Assembly: GCA_012842105.1 (NCBI GenBank)
Contig: DUTL01000144.1
Span: forward strand, 1-7,638
From: Candidatus Fermentithermobacillaceae bacterium
GTDB lineage: Bacteria; Bacillota; Sulfobacillia; Fermentithermobacillales; Fermentithermobacillaceae
Reading direction: 5' to 3'
Length of the DNA: 7,638 nucleotides
Shown: positions 1 to 5,820 of the stretch, piece by piece
Layout of the letters: every line of letters begins with the position of its first letter
Numbering within the stretch: position 1 is the first letter of the stretch
The notes under the pieces: generated by a model
Database searches by the model: none
What the model saw: only the letters and a program-made list of their open reading frames with translations
Told to the model about the DNA's origin: nothing
Made by a program: the position numbers and the translations under genes

Positions 1-426
1 ATTGAAGGAACGATTCGGGCTTTCTCCCATGACACACGCGCCTTTTTATTGAAGCGTGTCGAAGAAATCGCCAACGAGGTTGCTGCGGCTCACCGCACAA
101 CACTGTCCTTCCGGGTGCATGACGCAGCTGCTCCGCTTATCAATCATAGTGAGCCGGCACAGCGGGCACGCAAAGTGGCGGCAACCATTGTCGGCGCTGA
201 CAATGTTGTCACAGACCAGCAAAAAAGCATGGGGGCAGACGACTTCGCCGATTTTCTGGCTGCAGCTCCGGGGGTTTACGGTCTGGTCGGGTCGCGCAAC
301 CCAGATGAACCCCGGACCCATTTCGGCCATCATCACGAACAGTTCGACATTGATGAACGTTCGCTCGTTTTGGCCGCAACTTACCACACGTTGTACGCCA
401 TTGATTATTTGACACAATCATCCTGA
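1..426 (+). CDS. M20-family (M20D-like) amidohydrolase/peptidase, C-terminal 141 residues (5' end outside window)
   Basis: Frame 1 is open from the first base to TGA at 424-426, giving the last 141 residues of a protein whose family is usually about 380-400 residues. Visible family marks are GTIRAF at fragment residues 3-8 (end of the dimerisation/lid domain), MGADDF at 77-82 (the MGxEDF-like block), and HHHEQFDIDE at 110-119, which corresponds to the C-terminal HHxxFDxDE block holding a metal-ligand histidine. M20D enzymes are cytosolic, usually di-metal hydrolases that remove N-acyl or amino-acid groups from small amides (hippurate, N-acetyl amino acids, indole-acetyl conjugates). The substrate cannot be told from this fragment. 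The gene ends 7 nt before a strong hairpin terminator and lies opposite in strand to everything up to 7127, so it belongs to a transcription unit entering from the left. An in-frame TTG at 49 is internal and should not be taken as the start. Family assignment is firm; the exact subfamily is less sure. Confidence 0.88.
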   Translation: MEGTIRAFSHDTRAFLLKRVEEIANEVAAAHRTTLSFRVHDAAAPLINHSEPAQRARKVAATIVGADNVVTDQQKSMGADDFADFLAAAPGVYGLVGSRNPDEPRTHFGHHHEQFDIDERSLVLAATYHTLYAIDYLTQSS

Positions 427-433
427 CAAAGCA

Positions 434-466
434 AACACCGGCGGTCTGCTGCAAACCGCCGGTGTT
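434..466. terminator. Strong hairpin terminator, probably shared by convergent transcripts
   Basis: AACACCGGCGGT (434-445) pairs perfectly with ACCGCCGGTGTT (455-466), a 12-bp GC-rich stem with a 9-nt loop. On the plus strand it follows the amidohydrolase stop by 7 nt and continues into ATTAATC, a short weak U tract. On the minus strand it follows at once after the TAA at 470-468 and continues into TGCTTTGTC. The symmetry suggests it can stop transcription from both sides. Stem strength is directly visible; bidirectional use is an inference. Confidence 0.8.
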
Positions 467-467
467 A

Positions 468-674
468 TTAATCGTAAATGATTTTTTCATAAGTCGAGGA
501 AGTCATGGCATAGAAGACAATATAGGTCACGGTTAGAAGCGAAATTGAAAGATAAGTCAATGTCAGGCTTGACGGCCGGGTGATGATTTGAAACAGCACA
601 ACAAGCGCAAAATAGGCACGGCCCAGGCACGCACAGGCAAGAACATCGTCCTCTGTGACACGACACTGTCCATC
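468..674 (-). pseudogene. Remnant or misframed small two-helix membrane protein ORF
   Basis: The minus strand is open for 68 codons from just after a TGA (677-675) to TAA at 470-468. The translation reads like real protein: a short acidic start (VTEDDVLACACLGRAYF), a first hydrophobic segment (ALVVLFQII), RPSS, a second hydrophobic segment (LTLTYLSISLLTVTYIVFY), and a polar tail ending YEKIIYD. This would be a small inner-membrane hairpin protein. There is no ATG, GTG or TTG before the first helix in this frame. The overlapping frame has an ATG at 673-671 (MDSVVSQ), so a single-base loss or a sequencing error near 640-665 would restore a protein of about 69 residues. No clear ribosome binding site is seen. 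The stop sits directly against the 434-466 hairpin, as expected for a real gene end. I do not recognise the family. A different-frame ORF covering the same bases (from 690) is rich in Cys and Pro and looks like a shadow. Confidence 0.4.
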
Positions 675-696
675 TCATATCCAAAACCATACAGAA

Positions 697-718
697 AGTT
701 CCGGCAATCGCCGGAACT
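697..718 (-). terminator. Hairpin terminator candidate of the hydrogenase operon
   Basis: AGTTCCGGC (697-705) and GCCGGAACT (710-718) form a perfect 9-bp stem with a 4-nt loop. Read on the minus strand it is followed by TTCTGT, a short and broken U tract. It lies 19 nt after the stop of the 42-codon ORF and about 100 nt after the hydrogenase stop, with no other minus-strand gene between. The stem is certain; terminator efficiency is not. Confidence 0.6.
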
Positions 719-736
719 CTCTTATGGCAGGCTATA

Positions 737-865
737 CTAAACGTTGTTTTCCTTTAGTTCAACCAGGGTTTTGCTCCAATTAGAGCCTGTGTCAGCCCCT
801 TGGATAATATAATCACCCTCAGTCAGAATCAGCAGCCTGGAAAACCTTTCTTCTGCGCGTTCCAC
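737..865 (-). CDS. Small 42-residue ORF overlapping the 3' end of the hydrogenase gene
   Basis: A GTG at 865-863 opens a frame shifted by one base relative to the hydrogenase gene and runs to TAG at 739-737. It overlaps the last 47 nt of the hydrogenase frame and continues for 82 nt beyond it. The product would begin MERAEERFSRLL, continue ILTEGDYIIQGADTG and end in SNWSKTLVELKENNV: soluble, mixed charge, no cysteine, no membrane segment. Codon choice beyond the hydrogenase stop (GCT GAC ACA GGC, CTG GTT GAA CTA AAG) looks coding rather than random. AAGTAGGT a few bases upstream of the GTG could act as a weak ribosome binding site, and an in-frame TAG just before it limits the 5' end. The 697-718 hairpin follows by 19 nt, so the ORF would be the last gene of the operon. 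I do not recognise it. It could be a small accessory protein, a relic of a longer hydrogenase C-terminus, or chance. Confidence 0.4.
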   Translation of the reverse strand: MERAEERFSRLLILTEGDYIIQGADTGSNWSKTLVELKENNV

Positions 866-2609
866 CCGTACCTACTTCCCAGGTGCTCTGTTCTGTATGA
901 AGCAGCCTATGAGCAACTTCTGAACCCGGTTCGCCCAGAAACTCCTGGTATATGTCTTGAACTGCCGGGTTTTCATGGGAAAACCTTAGGTCTGCTTTTT
1001 CGTCAAGGCCATATAGTATCTGTGCCCGCTCTCCGGCCCTTTCCTCGTCATCTACTGAAATGGGCTGGCCTCCGCCACCGGCACAACCTCCCGGGCAAGC
1101 CATAATCTCGATGAAATCATACTCGGCCTGGCCTTGCTTTACAGCCTCAATTAGCTTGCGCGCATTACCCAATCCGTGGGCTACTGCAACTCTGAGAGTT
1201 TTACCGGGAAGCACAAACTTGGCTTCTTTCCATCCGTCAAGCCCTCTCACCTCGGTAAACGCCGTAGGCTCAGGGTTCTTGCCGGTTACCAGGGCATACG
1301 CAGATCGAAGCGCAGCTTCCATAACGCCACCAGTAGCGCCAAATATCACTCCGGCACCTGTTGAAATACCCAGGGGAGTGTCCCAATCCTCTTCCTGCAA
1401 CCTTTCGACCTGCACCCCTTCTTCCTTGACCATGGCGCACAATTCCCTTGTGGTAAGAACCAGATCCACATCCTGCCCGCTTCCTGCTTGATTCATCACA
1501 GACAGGCCCGCTTCATACTTCTTGGCAGTACACGGCATTATTGAGATTACTGCGATCTTACCGGCGGGGACGCCAAGTATCTCTGCATAGTACGTTTTGG
1601 CTACTGCACCAAACATCTGCTGCGGAGACTTGGTGCTGGATATGTTGGGCACCAGTTCAGGATACTGGGTCTTGGCAAATCTTACCCACCCGGGGCAACA
1701 AGATGTAAACAAAGGCAATGGGCCCGGCTTATGGCTGCTCTTTTTGACGCCAAGCCTTTCAAGCAGTTCCGTGCCTTCTTCCATAATTGTAAGGTCTGCA
1801 GTAAAGCAGGTATCAAAGACGTAATCAAAACCAAGGTGCTTCAGGGCGGCAACCATACGCCCCGGCGTTGCCGTTTCTGAAGGTATACCCAGTGGTTCAC
1901 CCCACGCGGCACGGACTGCGGGCGCAACCTGTACCACGGTAATCTTATCAGGGTCAGAAACCAGGTCCCATGCACAATCTGTCTCGTCTTTTTCCGTCAA
2001 AGCCCCTACCGGGCAATGAGTGACGCACTGGCCGCAAAGGGCGCAATCCGATTCACCCAAACGCCTTCCGTAGGCAGGCTCGATAACGGTTCTTGCCCCT
2101 GTTCCTGAGATTCTCCATACCCCGAGGGACTGGACCTTGTCACATAGACTTACACACCGGTAGCACATAATACATTTCTTAGGATCCCTGACTATGGAAG
2201 GAGTGCTTTGATCCTTTTTCTGAATAGCAATCTCTTTATTGAGCCTTACATCGCGCACACCCAGGTCGTGAGCAAGATTCTGCAATTTGCAGTTTCCATT
2301 CCTCGGACACGTAGGACAATTGCAGTCATGCTGGGTCAATATGAGTTCTACCGCCATTCTTCGGGCATGACGAACCCGAGTGCTGACAGTAAATACTTCC
2401 ATGCCTTCTTGCACCGCTGTGTTGCATGCAGTTACCAGCTTATTCGAGCCCTTGAGCTCAACAACGCATACTCTGCATGCCCCTATCTCATTAATCCCTT
2501 CAAGATAGCAAAGGGTAGGTATTCTTAGCCGTGCTTGTTGCGCAGCGGCAAGGATGGTTGTTCCCTCGGGAACTTCAACAAGCTTTTTGTCTATAGAGAG
2601 TTTTACCAT
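819..2609 (-). CDS. hydA: Soluble [FeFe] hydrogenase catalytic subunit, full accessory-cluster type
   Basis: This cytosolic enzyme (596 residues, no signal peptide) catalyses reversible 2H+ + 2e- = H2. Domains in order: plant-type 2Fe-2S ferredoxin (C34, C45, C48, C62); His/Cys-ligated 4Fe-4S cluster (H94, C98, C101, C107); a two-[4Fe-4S] ferredoxin (C146, C149, C152, C156 and C189, C192, C195, C199); then the H-cluster domain. All three H-cluster signatures are intact: FTSCCPGW with C304 (proton-relay cysteine) and ligand C305; MPCTAKKYE with C360; and EIMACPGGCAGGG with C504 and C508. The EE pair in TIMEEGTEL (277-278) and the serines of SSTKSP, used in proton transfer in clostridial enzymes, are also kept. 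ATG at 2609-2607 has AAGGAGGT 11 nt upstream and overlaps the preceding stop by 7 nt (ATGGTAA), suggesting translational coupling. The usual ending HRLLHT is followed by an unusual 24-residue tail containing RRRK. The maturases HydE, HydF and HydG are not in the window and must be supplied elsewhere. Function is very secure; the physiological direction is not known. Confidence 0.97.
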   Translation of the reverse strand: MVKLSIDKKLVEVPEGTTILAAAQQARLRIPTLCYLEGINEIGACRVCVVELKGSNKLVTACNTAVQEGMEVFTVSTRVRHARRMAVELILTQHDCNCPTCPRNGNCKLQNLAHDLGVRDVRLNKEIAIQKKDQSTPSIVRDPKKCIMCYRCVSLCDKVQSLGVWRISGTGARTVIEPAYGRRLGESDCALCGQCVTHCPVGALTEKDETDCAWDLVSDPDKITVVQVAPAVRAAWGEPLGIPSETATPGRMVAALKHLGFDYVFDTCFTADLTIMEEGTELLERLGVKKSSHKPGPLPLFTSCCPGWVRFAKTQYPELVPNISSTKSPQQMFGAVAKTYYAEILGVPAGKIAVISIMPCTAKKYEAGLSVMNQAGSGQDVDLVLTTRELCAMVKEEGVQVERLQEEDWDTPLGISTGAGVIFGATGGVMEAALRSAYALVTGKNPEPTAFTEVRGLDGWKEAKFVLPGKTLRVAVAHGLGNARKLIEAVKQGQAEYDFIEIMACPGGCAGGGGQPISVDDEERAGERAQILYGLDEKADLRFSHENPAVQDIYQEFLGEPGSEVAHRLLHTEQSTWEVGTGGTRRRKVFQAADSD

Positions 2610-4441
2610 CTAGCAAGCCTACCTCCTTCTATTGAACCGGATCCGTAATGGTCACACCGCAAACACCGTCTAGCCTCGTGAAGGGCCTCTTTGAAATCCA
2701 TGTTGAGTTCAAACTGCTTCCAATCATGAATTCTCTCGGAAGCAGGCCTTTCCCTGAGGTTAACTCTGCCTTCCGGCGATAAATCTCCGGGAATGGCCGC
2801 GGGTACCAGGATTTCCCCTTCAGGTACACGCCCTCGTCCGCCCAGATGCATATCTATGTTAAATGCAGCCACCTTGCCCGCTCCTATTGCTTTGATTGCC
2901 GTTGCAGGGCCGGTTACACAATCACCGCCTGCAAAAATCCCAGGATACCCCTCAACAGAAAGGTCGTCGTGGGCAACAACTCTGTCTCTTGAACACGGAA
3001 TACCGTCATTGGCGAGAAATTCCGATTCTATGGCTTGCCCGATTGCAACAACTACCACATCGCAGGGGATTCTCCGATCGGGGCTGCCGGTAGGAACAGG
3101 CTTCGGCCTACCTGACGCATCAATCGCCCCTACTGTCATTTCCTGAACCCAAAGCGCTGCAACTTGCCCATTCTGATCTTGTTCCACCCTGCCCGGCGCC
3201 ATAAGTTCAAGAATATCGACTCCCTCAGCCAGGGCTCCTTCTATCTCTTCACGTTGAGCAGTCATGTCTTGCATTCTGCGCCTGTATGCTACCGTTACTT
3301 CCAATGCCCCCAGCCTTACGGAACTCCGGGCAGCATCCATGGCGACGTTTCCTCCGCCAATAACCACAACTTTCTTACCAGCTAAATCCACAGGTTCACC
3401 CAGGGCAATGTCTCGGAGCATCTTCACTGCAGGAACTACTCCCGCTGCATCTTCGCCTGGAATCCGTACTTTTCTGTCTCCATGGGCACCCATGGCAATG
3501 TAAATTGCATCATAGTTGTTCTTCAGACTCTCCAGGGTTCCATCACGGCCTACACTGAAATTGCTGTGAACGGTTACTCCCAAATTGAGTATAGTTTCAA
3601 TTTCTCTGTCAAGTATCTTCTTGGGAAGCCGGTATTCAGGAATACCGTATCTAAGCATTCCGCCAAGCTTTGGCTGTTTTTCAAATATCGTTACATCGTG
3701 GCCCATTAAAGCCAGGTAGTAAGCAGCCGTCAGCCCGGATGGCCCTCCTCCTATAATAGCTACTTTCTTGCCGGAAAAAGGCAATGGTTCCGGTACCGGT
3801 ACATCCCCTGCAGCTTCAACCGCATACCTTTTGAGCCCTCTAATGTTGATTGCGTCATCCAGCATAGAGCGCCGGCAATGGGGTTCACATGGATGCTCGC
3901 AGACCAAGGCGCATGCGGACGGAAATGGGTTATCTTGTCTTATCAGTTTCACGGCATCCTGAGGCCTGCCTGCCCTGATCAAGGCGATGTATCCCGGAAC
4001 ATTTACACCTGCCGGGCATCCGGAAACACAAGGAACCGGTGCGGCAAAAGTCCCAAGGCAATGTCCTTCTTCAATATGTGAGATGTAATCTTGTTTGAAC
4101 TCTCTGACTGATCTCAAAACCATGGCTGCAGCATCAGAACCTATAACACAGTCGGCTGTATCTACGACCGATTCAGAAACTTCCTCCAGAAGCCTGATGG
4201 TCTGTTCGTCGCCTCTGCCGTCGAGTATGTCGTCTAAAAGATCACCAAGCCTGCCCAGCCCGATCCTACACGGAACACATTTTCCGCATGTTTGGGCATG
4301 ACACAGCCTCAAAAATACAGAAGCCATGTCTACCGGGCATATGCCTGGAGGGGCCGCTGCCAAACGCCGCTCCATCTCCTGGACCATACGTTCCATAACG
4401 ATTTCTGCATCATCTGGCGTGTAGACCGTAAGTCTGCTCAA
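2603..4441 (-). CDS. NuoF iron-sulfur domain fused to GltD-like FAD/NAD(P)H oxidoreductase, hydrogenase electron-transfer partner
   Basis: About 612 residues from the proposed TTG start. Residues about 40-115 match the C-terminal 4Fe-4S domain of NuoF/HydB: TCGKCVPCRIG (C52, C55, C58) plus C98 in DCVIG. The FMN/NADH-binding fold and SLBB domain that precede this in true NuoF are absent. From about 125 the protein is like GltD/NfnB: a cysteine-rich iron-sulfur segment (C128, C138, C142, C177, C181, C185, C189), FAD-binding GGGPSG (231-236), NAD(P)H-binding GGGNVA (362-367), YRRR (386-389) of the sort that contacts the NADPH 2'-phosphate in relatives, and the second FAD block FAGGDCVTGPATA. The C-terminus carries RCLRC (C593, C596), which may complete a cluster. 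It is soluble. The likely role is to move electrons between NAD(P)H and the hydrogenase encoded just downstream (7-nt overlap). A Rex-like operator and promoter lie upstream. NADPH versus NADH cannot be settled from sequence. Alternative role: a GltD-type partner for another acceptor. Confidence 0.9.
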   Translation of the reverse strand: MSRLTVYTPDDAEIVMERMVQEMERRLAAAPPGICPVDMASVFLRLCHAQTCGKCVPCRIGLGRLGDLLDDILDGRGDEQTIRLLEEVSESVVDTADCVIGSDAAAMVLRSVREFKQDYISHIEEGHCLGTFAAPVPCVSGCPAGVNVPGYIALIRAGRPQDAVKLIRQDNPFPSACALVCEHPCEPHCRRSMLDDAINIRGLKRYAVEAAGDVPVPEPLPFSGKKVAIIGGGPSGLTAAYYLALMGHDVTIFEKQPKLGGMLRYGIPEYRLPKKILDREIETILNLGVTVHSNFSVGRDGTLESLKNNYDAIYIAMGAHGDRKVRIPGEDAAGVVPAVKMLRDIALGEPVDLAGKKVVVIGGGNVAMDAARSSVRLGALEVTVAYRRRMQDMTAQREEIEGALAEGVDILELMAPGRVEQDQNGQVAALWVQEMTVGAIDASGRPKPVPTGSPDRRIPCDVVVVAIGQAIESEFLANDGIPCSRDRVVAHDDLSVEGYPGIFAGGDCVTGPATAIKAIGAGKVAAFNIDMHLGGRGRVPEGEILVPAAIPGDLSPEGRVNLRERPASERIHDWKQFELNMDFKEALHEARRCLRCDHYGSGSIEGGRLARW

Positions 4442-4449
4442 CTGAGAGT

Positions 4450-4457
4450 CCTCCTTT
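4450..4457 (-). promoter_or_regulatory. Ribosome binding site that sets a TTG start for the NuoF/GltD fusion
   Basis: The minus strand reads AAAGGAGG here, then 8 nt, then TTG at 4441-4439. The longer frame would begin at a TTG at 4465-4463, but that reading translates the ribosome binding site itself and adds eight residues of no family value. The TTG at 4441 is therefore preferred. Confidence 0.85.
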
Positions 4458-4497
4458 CGCTCCAATCAGTACTATGGTTGCTCCCGGGATTGCTGTT

Positions 4498-4515
4498 TTG
4501 TGATTGTGTGCACAA
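4498..4515 (-). promoter_or_regulatory. Rex-like redox operator
   Basis: On the minus strand this is TTGTGCACACAATCACAA: arms TTGTG and CACAA separated by 8 nt. This matches the Rex consensus TTGTGAAN4TTCACAA at 12 of its 14 fixed positions and has exactly its length. It lies about 6-23 nt after the expected transcription start of the hydrogenase operon, where bound Rex would block RNA polymerase. Rex is a repressor released from DNA by NADH and is known to control fermentation and hydrogenase genes in Firmicutes and Thermotogae. The match is seen directly; binding is inferred. Confidence 0.65.
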
Positions 4516-4526
4516 ACTCCCAGTAG

Positions 4527-4555
4527 ACTATAACACAGACTTTACTCAAATGCAA
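4527..4555 (-). promoter_or_regulatory. Sigma-A type promoter of the hydrogenase operon
   Basis: Read on the minus strand: TTGCAT at 4555-4550, a 17-nt spacer, and TATAGT at 4532-4527, preceded by TGT, which makes an extended -10. The -35 is only half-matching, and the extended -10 can compensate. The expected start is near 4520, giving a leader of about 79 nt to the TTG at 4441. Confidence 0.6.
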
Positions 4556-4592
4556 CGGTGTTTATCACAACTTAACACTTTTTAGCGAGGAA

Positions 4593-4611
4593 TTCAAAGC
4601 GCTGCTTTGAA
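4593..4611. repeat. Short perfect inverted repeat (hairpin)
   Basis: TTCAAAGC (4593-4600) and GCTTTGAA (4604-4611) form an 8-bp stem with a 3-nt loop. It lies between the CNNM operon end (4747) and the hydrogenase promoter. No good U tract follows on either strand (minus side: TTCCTCGC, then TAAAAAG), so it is a weak terminator at best. It may be the CNNM operon 3' structure or a regulatory element upstream of the hydrogenase promoter. Confidence 0.5.
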
Positions 4612-4626
4612 GCGGGTGTCATTGCT

Positions 4627-4642
4627 GGCAGCATATGCTGCC
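4627..4642. repeat. 16-bp perfect palindrome
   Basis: GGCAGCATATGCTGCC is a perfect palindrome, able to form a 6-bp stem with an ATAT loop. On the plus strand it is followed by TTTCATATACTTTCTT; on the minus strand by AGCAATG. There is no plus-strand gene for it to terminate. Reading either as an operator for a dimeric regulator or as an RNA hairpin in the CNNM 3' region is possible. Confidence 0.5.
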
Positions 4643-4746
4643 TTTCATATACTTTCTTATGTTAGATCTCCCGGCATGCATGTGTAAAGTAGATTGTTGA
4701 AATTATGTATGATTTCCGTACAGTTGCCGCTAATCACCGTTACCGG

Positions 4747-5820
4747 TTAAGGGTATATTCCAGGCCTGGAGTAAGCAGCGGAAGTGTTGGCGGCTTCATG
4801 TGGCTGAATTTCCTCCGGTATGTCCCCCACAAGTTCCTCAAGCAAGTCGTCCATGGTGATGATGCCCACAGGCTGTTTCCCCTGGACTACCACTGCCAGG
4901 TGAACCTTCTTGCGTTTGAGCCGTGAAAACACCCGCAGAATGTTCTCTCCGGCTTGTACCAGGTATGGCAGGCGCATTACAGAGGTAACAGGCAATGACC
5001 CGTTTTCAGGGTTTGAGACCACTTCGCGTATTGCATCCTTGATATACACAACACCGGCAACCTTATCGCCTGAACCGGTAACAACCGGAACACGGCTATA
5101 CCGGTGGGAATCAAACAGCCCGATGCATTCCCACAGAGTAACACCGACCTTATAGGTAACCACATTCTTCAGAGGTTGCATTATCTCAGTTACGGCCTTT
5201 TGTTTGGAGTTAAACACACTGTCAATGACATCCTTATCCTCTGGTTTTACATACCCGTCTTCTTCAGCCATTTCAAATATTGCCAAAACCTCTGATTCCG
5301 GCTTTTGAAATGCATCCTTTTTACTCCGGGAAAGAATCGAGACCAGGAGGGAAGGAATTACGGCCATCATGTATGACACAGGGCTCAAAATTCTTACTGC
5401 AAAGCCAAGCGGGATAGACACGGAAAGAGCCGCCTCTGTTGGAACCCTGGCAGCGTAGGTCTTGGGAACAAGCTCTGAAAACACGAATACAAAGGCTGTG
5501 GTAACGAGTGAAACGATTGCTACATTAACAGGCCCTCTAAACCCAAAGGAATACGCTATTGATAATGCAGTTACTGAAACCAGAATTGTGAATATATTCG
5601 TTCCTACCAAAAGTGCAGACAGGGTGTTTTTCGAGTTCTGCTCCAGAGCCTGAAGCAAACGGGCCCTTTCATTGCCTTCGTTTGAAAGGCTCTTTATGAC
5701 CCACTTGTCCATAGCCAAAAAAGCAGTCTCTGCACCGGCGAAAAACCCTACGGCCAAGAGAGATACAATAAACAAAGTAACCCTCAACAAGACCGAAACG
5801 AGCGATACGTCAGTATTCAT
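4747..5820 (-). CDS. CNNM/CBS-domain membrane protein lacking the C-terminal CorC_HlyC domain
   Basis: A 357-residue inner-membrane protein. The DUF21/CNNM transmembrane domain covers about residues 8-165, with hydrophobic segments near 10-35, 66-92, 97-118 and 130-163 and the family marks FFAGAETAF (26-34) and ELVPKTYA (116-123). A cytosolic CBS pair follows at about 212-335 (EIMQPLKNVV ... YSRVPVV, then VHLAVVV ... GIITMDDLLEELVGDI). Family members (CorC/TlyC, MpfA, bacterial CNNM) are linked to Mg2+ or other cation export and often have a C-terminal CorC_HlyC domain. Here only about 20 polar residues follow the CBS pair, so that domain is absent. The ATG overlaps the TGA of the upstream paralogue by 4 nt (ATGA), indicating coupled translation. 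A GAGGGAG run upstream of the ATG is a somewhat distant ribosome binding site. The old name hemolysin is not supported as a function. The transported ion is not known. Confidence 0.93.
   Translation of the reverse strand: MNTDVSLVSVLLRVTLFIVSLLAVGFFAGAETAFLAMDKWVIKSLSNEGNERARLLQALEQNSKNTLSALLVGTNIFTILVSVTALSIAYSFGFRGPVNVAIVSLVTTAFVFVFSELVPKTYAARVPTEAALSVSIPLGFAVRILSPVSYMMAVIPSLLVSILSRSKKDAFQKPESEVLAIFEMAEEDGYVKPEDKDVIDSVFNSKQKAVTEIMQPLKNVVTYKVGVTLWECIGLFDSHRYSRVPVVTGSGDKVAGVVYIKDAIREVVSNPENGSLPVTSVMRLPYLVQAGENILRVFSRLKRKKVHLAVVVQGKQPVGIITMDDLLEELVGDIPEEIQPHEAANTSAAYSRPGIYP

Noticed and set aside
487..690. A 67-codon minus-strand frame starting ATG at 690
   Set aside because: Its product is an unlikely Cys/Pro/His mix, while the adjacent frame over the same bases encodes two clean hydrophobic helices; the latter is the better candidate.
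1060..1491. A 143-codon plus-strand open frame opposite hydA
   Set aside because: Antisense to the H-cluster domain, low-complexity Ser/Pro/Ala composition, no family feature.
4442..4465. Longer N-terminus of the NuoF/GltD fusion from TTG at 4465
   Set aside because: It would translate the AAAGGAGG ribosome binding site; the TTG at 4441 has ideal spacing.
4558..4578. GTGTT/AACAC inverted repeat with 11-nt centre upstream of the hydrogenase -35, considered as a second Rex site
   Set aside because: Arm spacing and centre do not fit the 18-bp Rex consensus, and the arms are only 5 bp.
4623..4653. Plus-strand promoter-like TTGCTG and TATACT
   Set aside because: The spacer is 19 nt and there is no plus-strand gene downstream, only DNA antisense to the CNNM gene.
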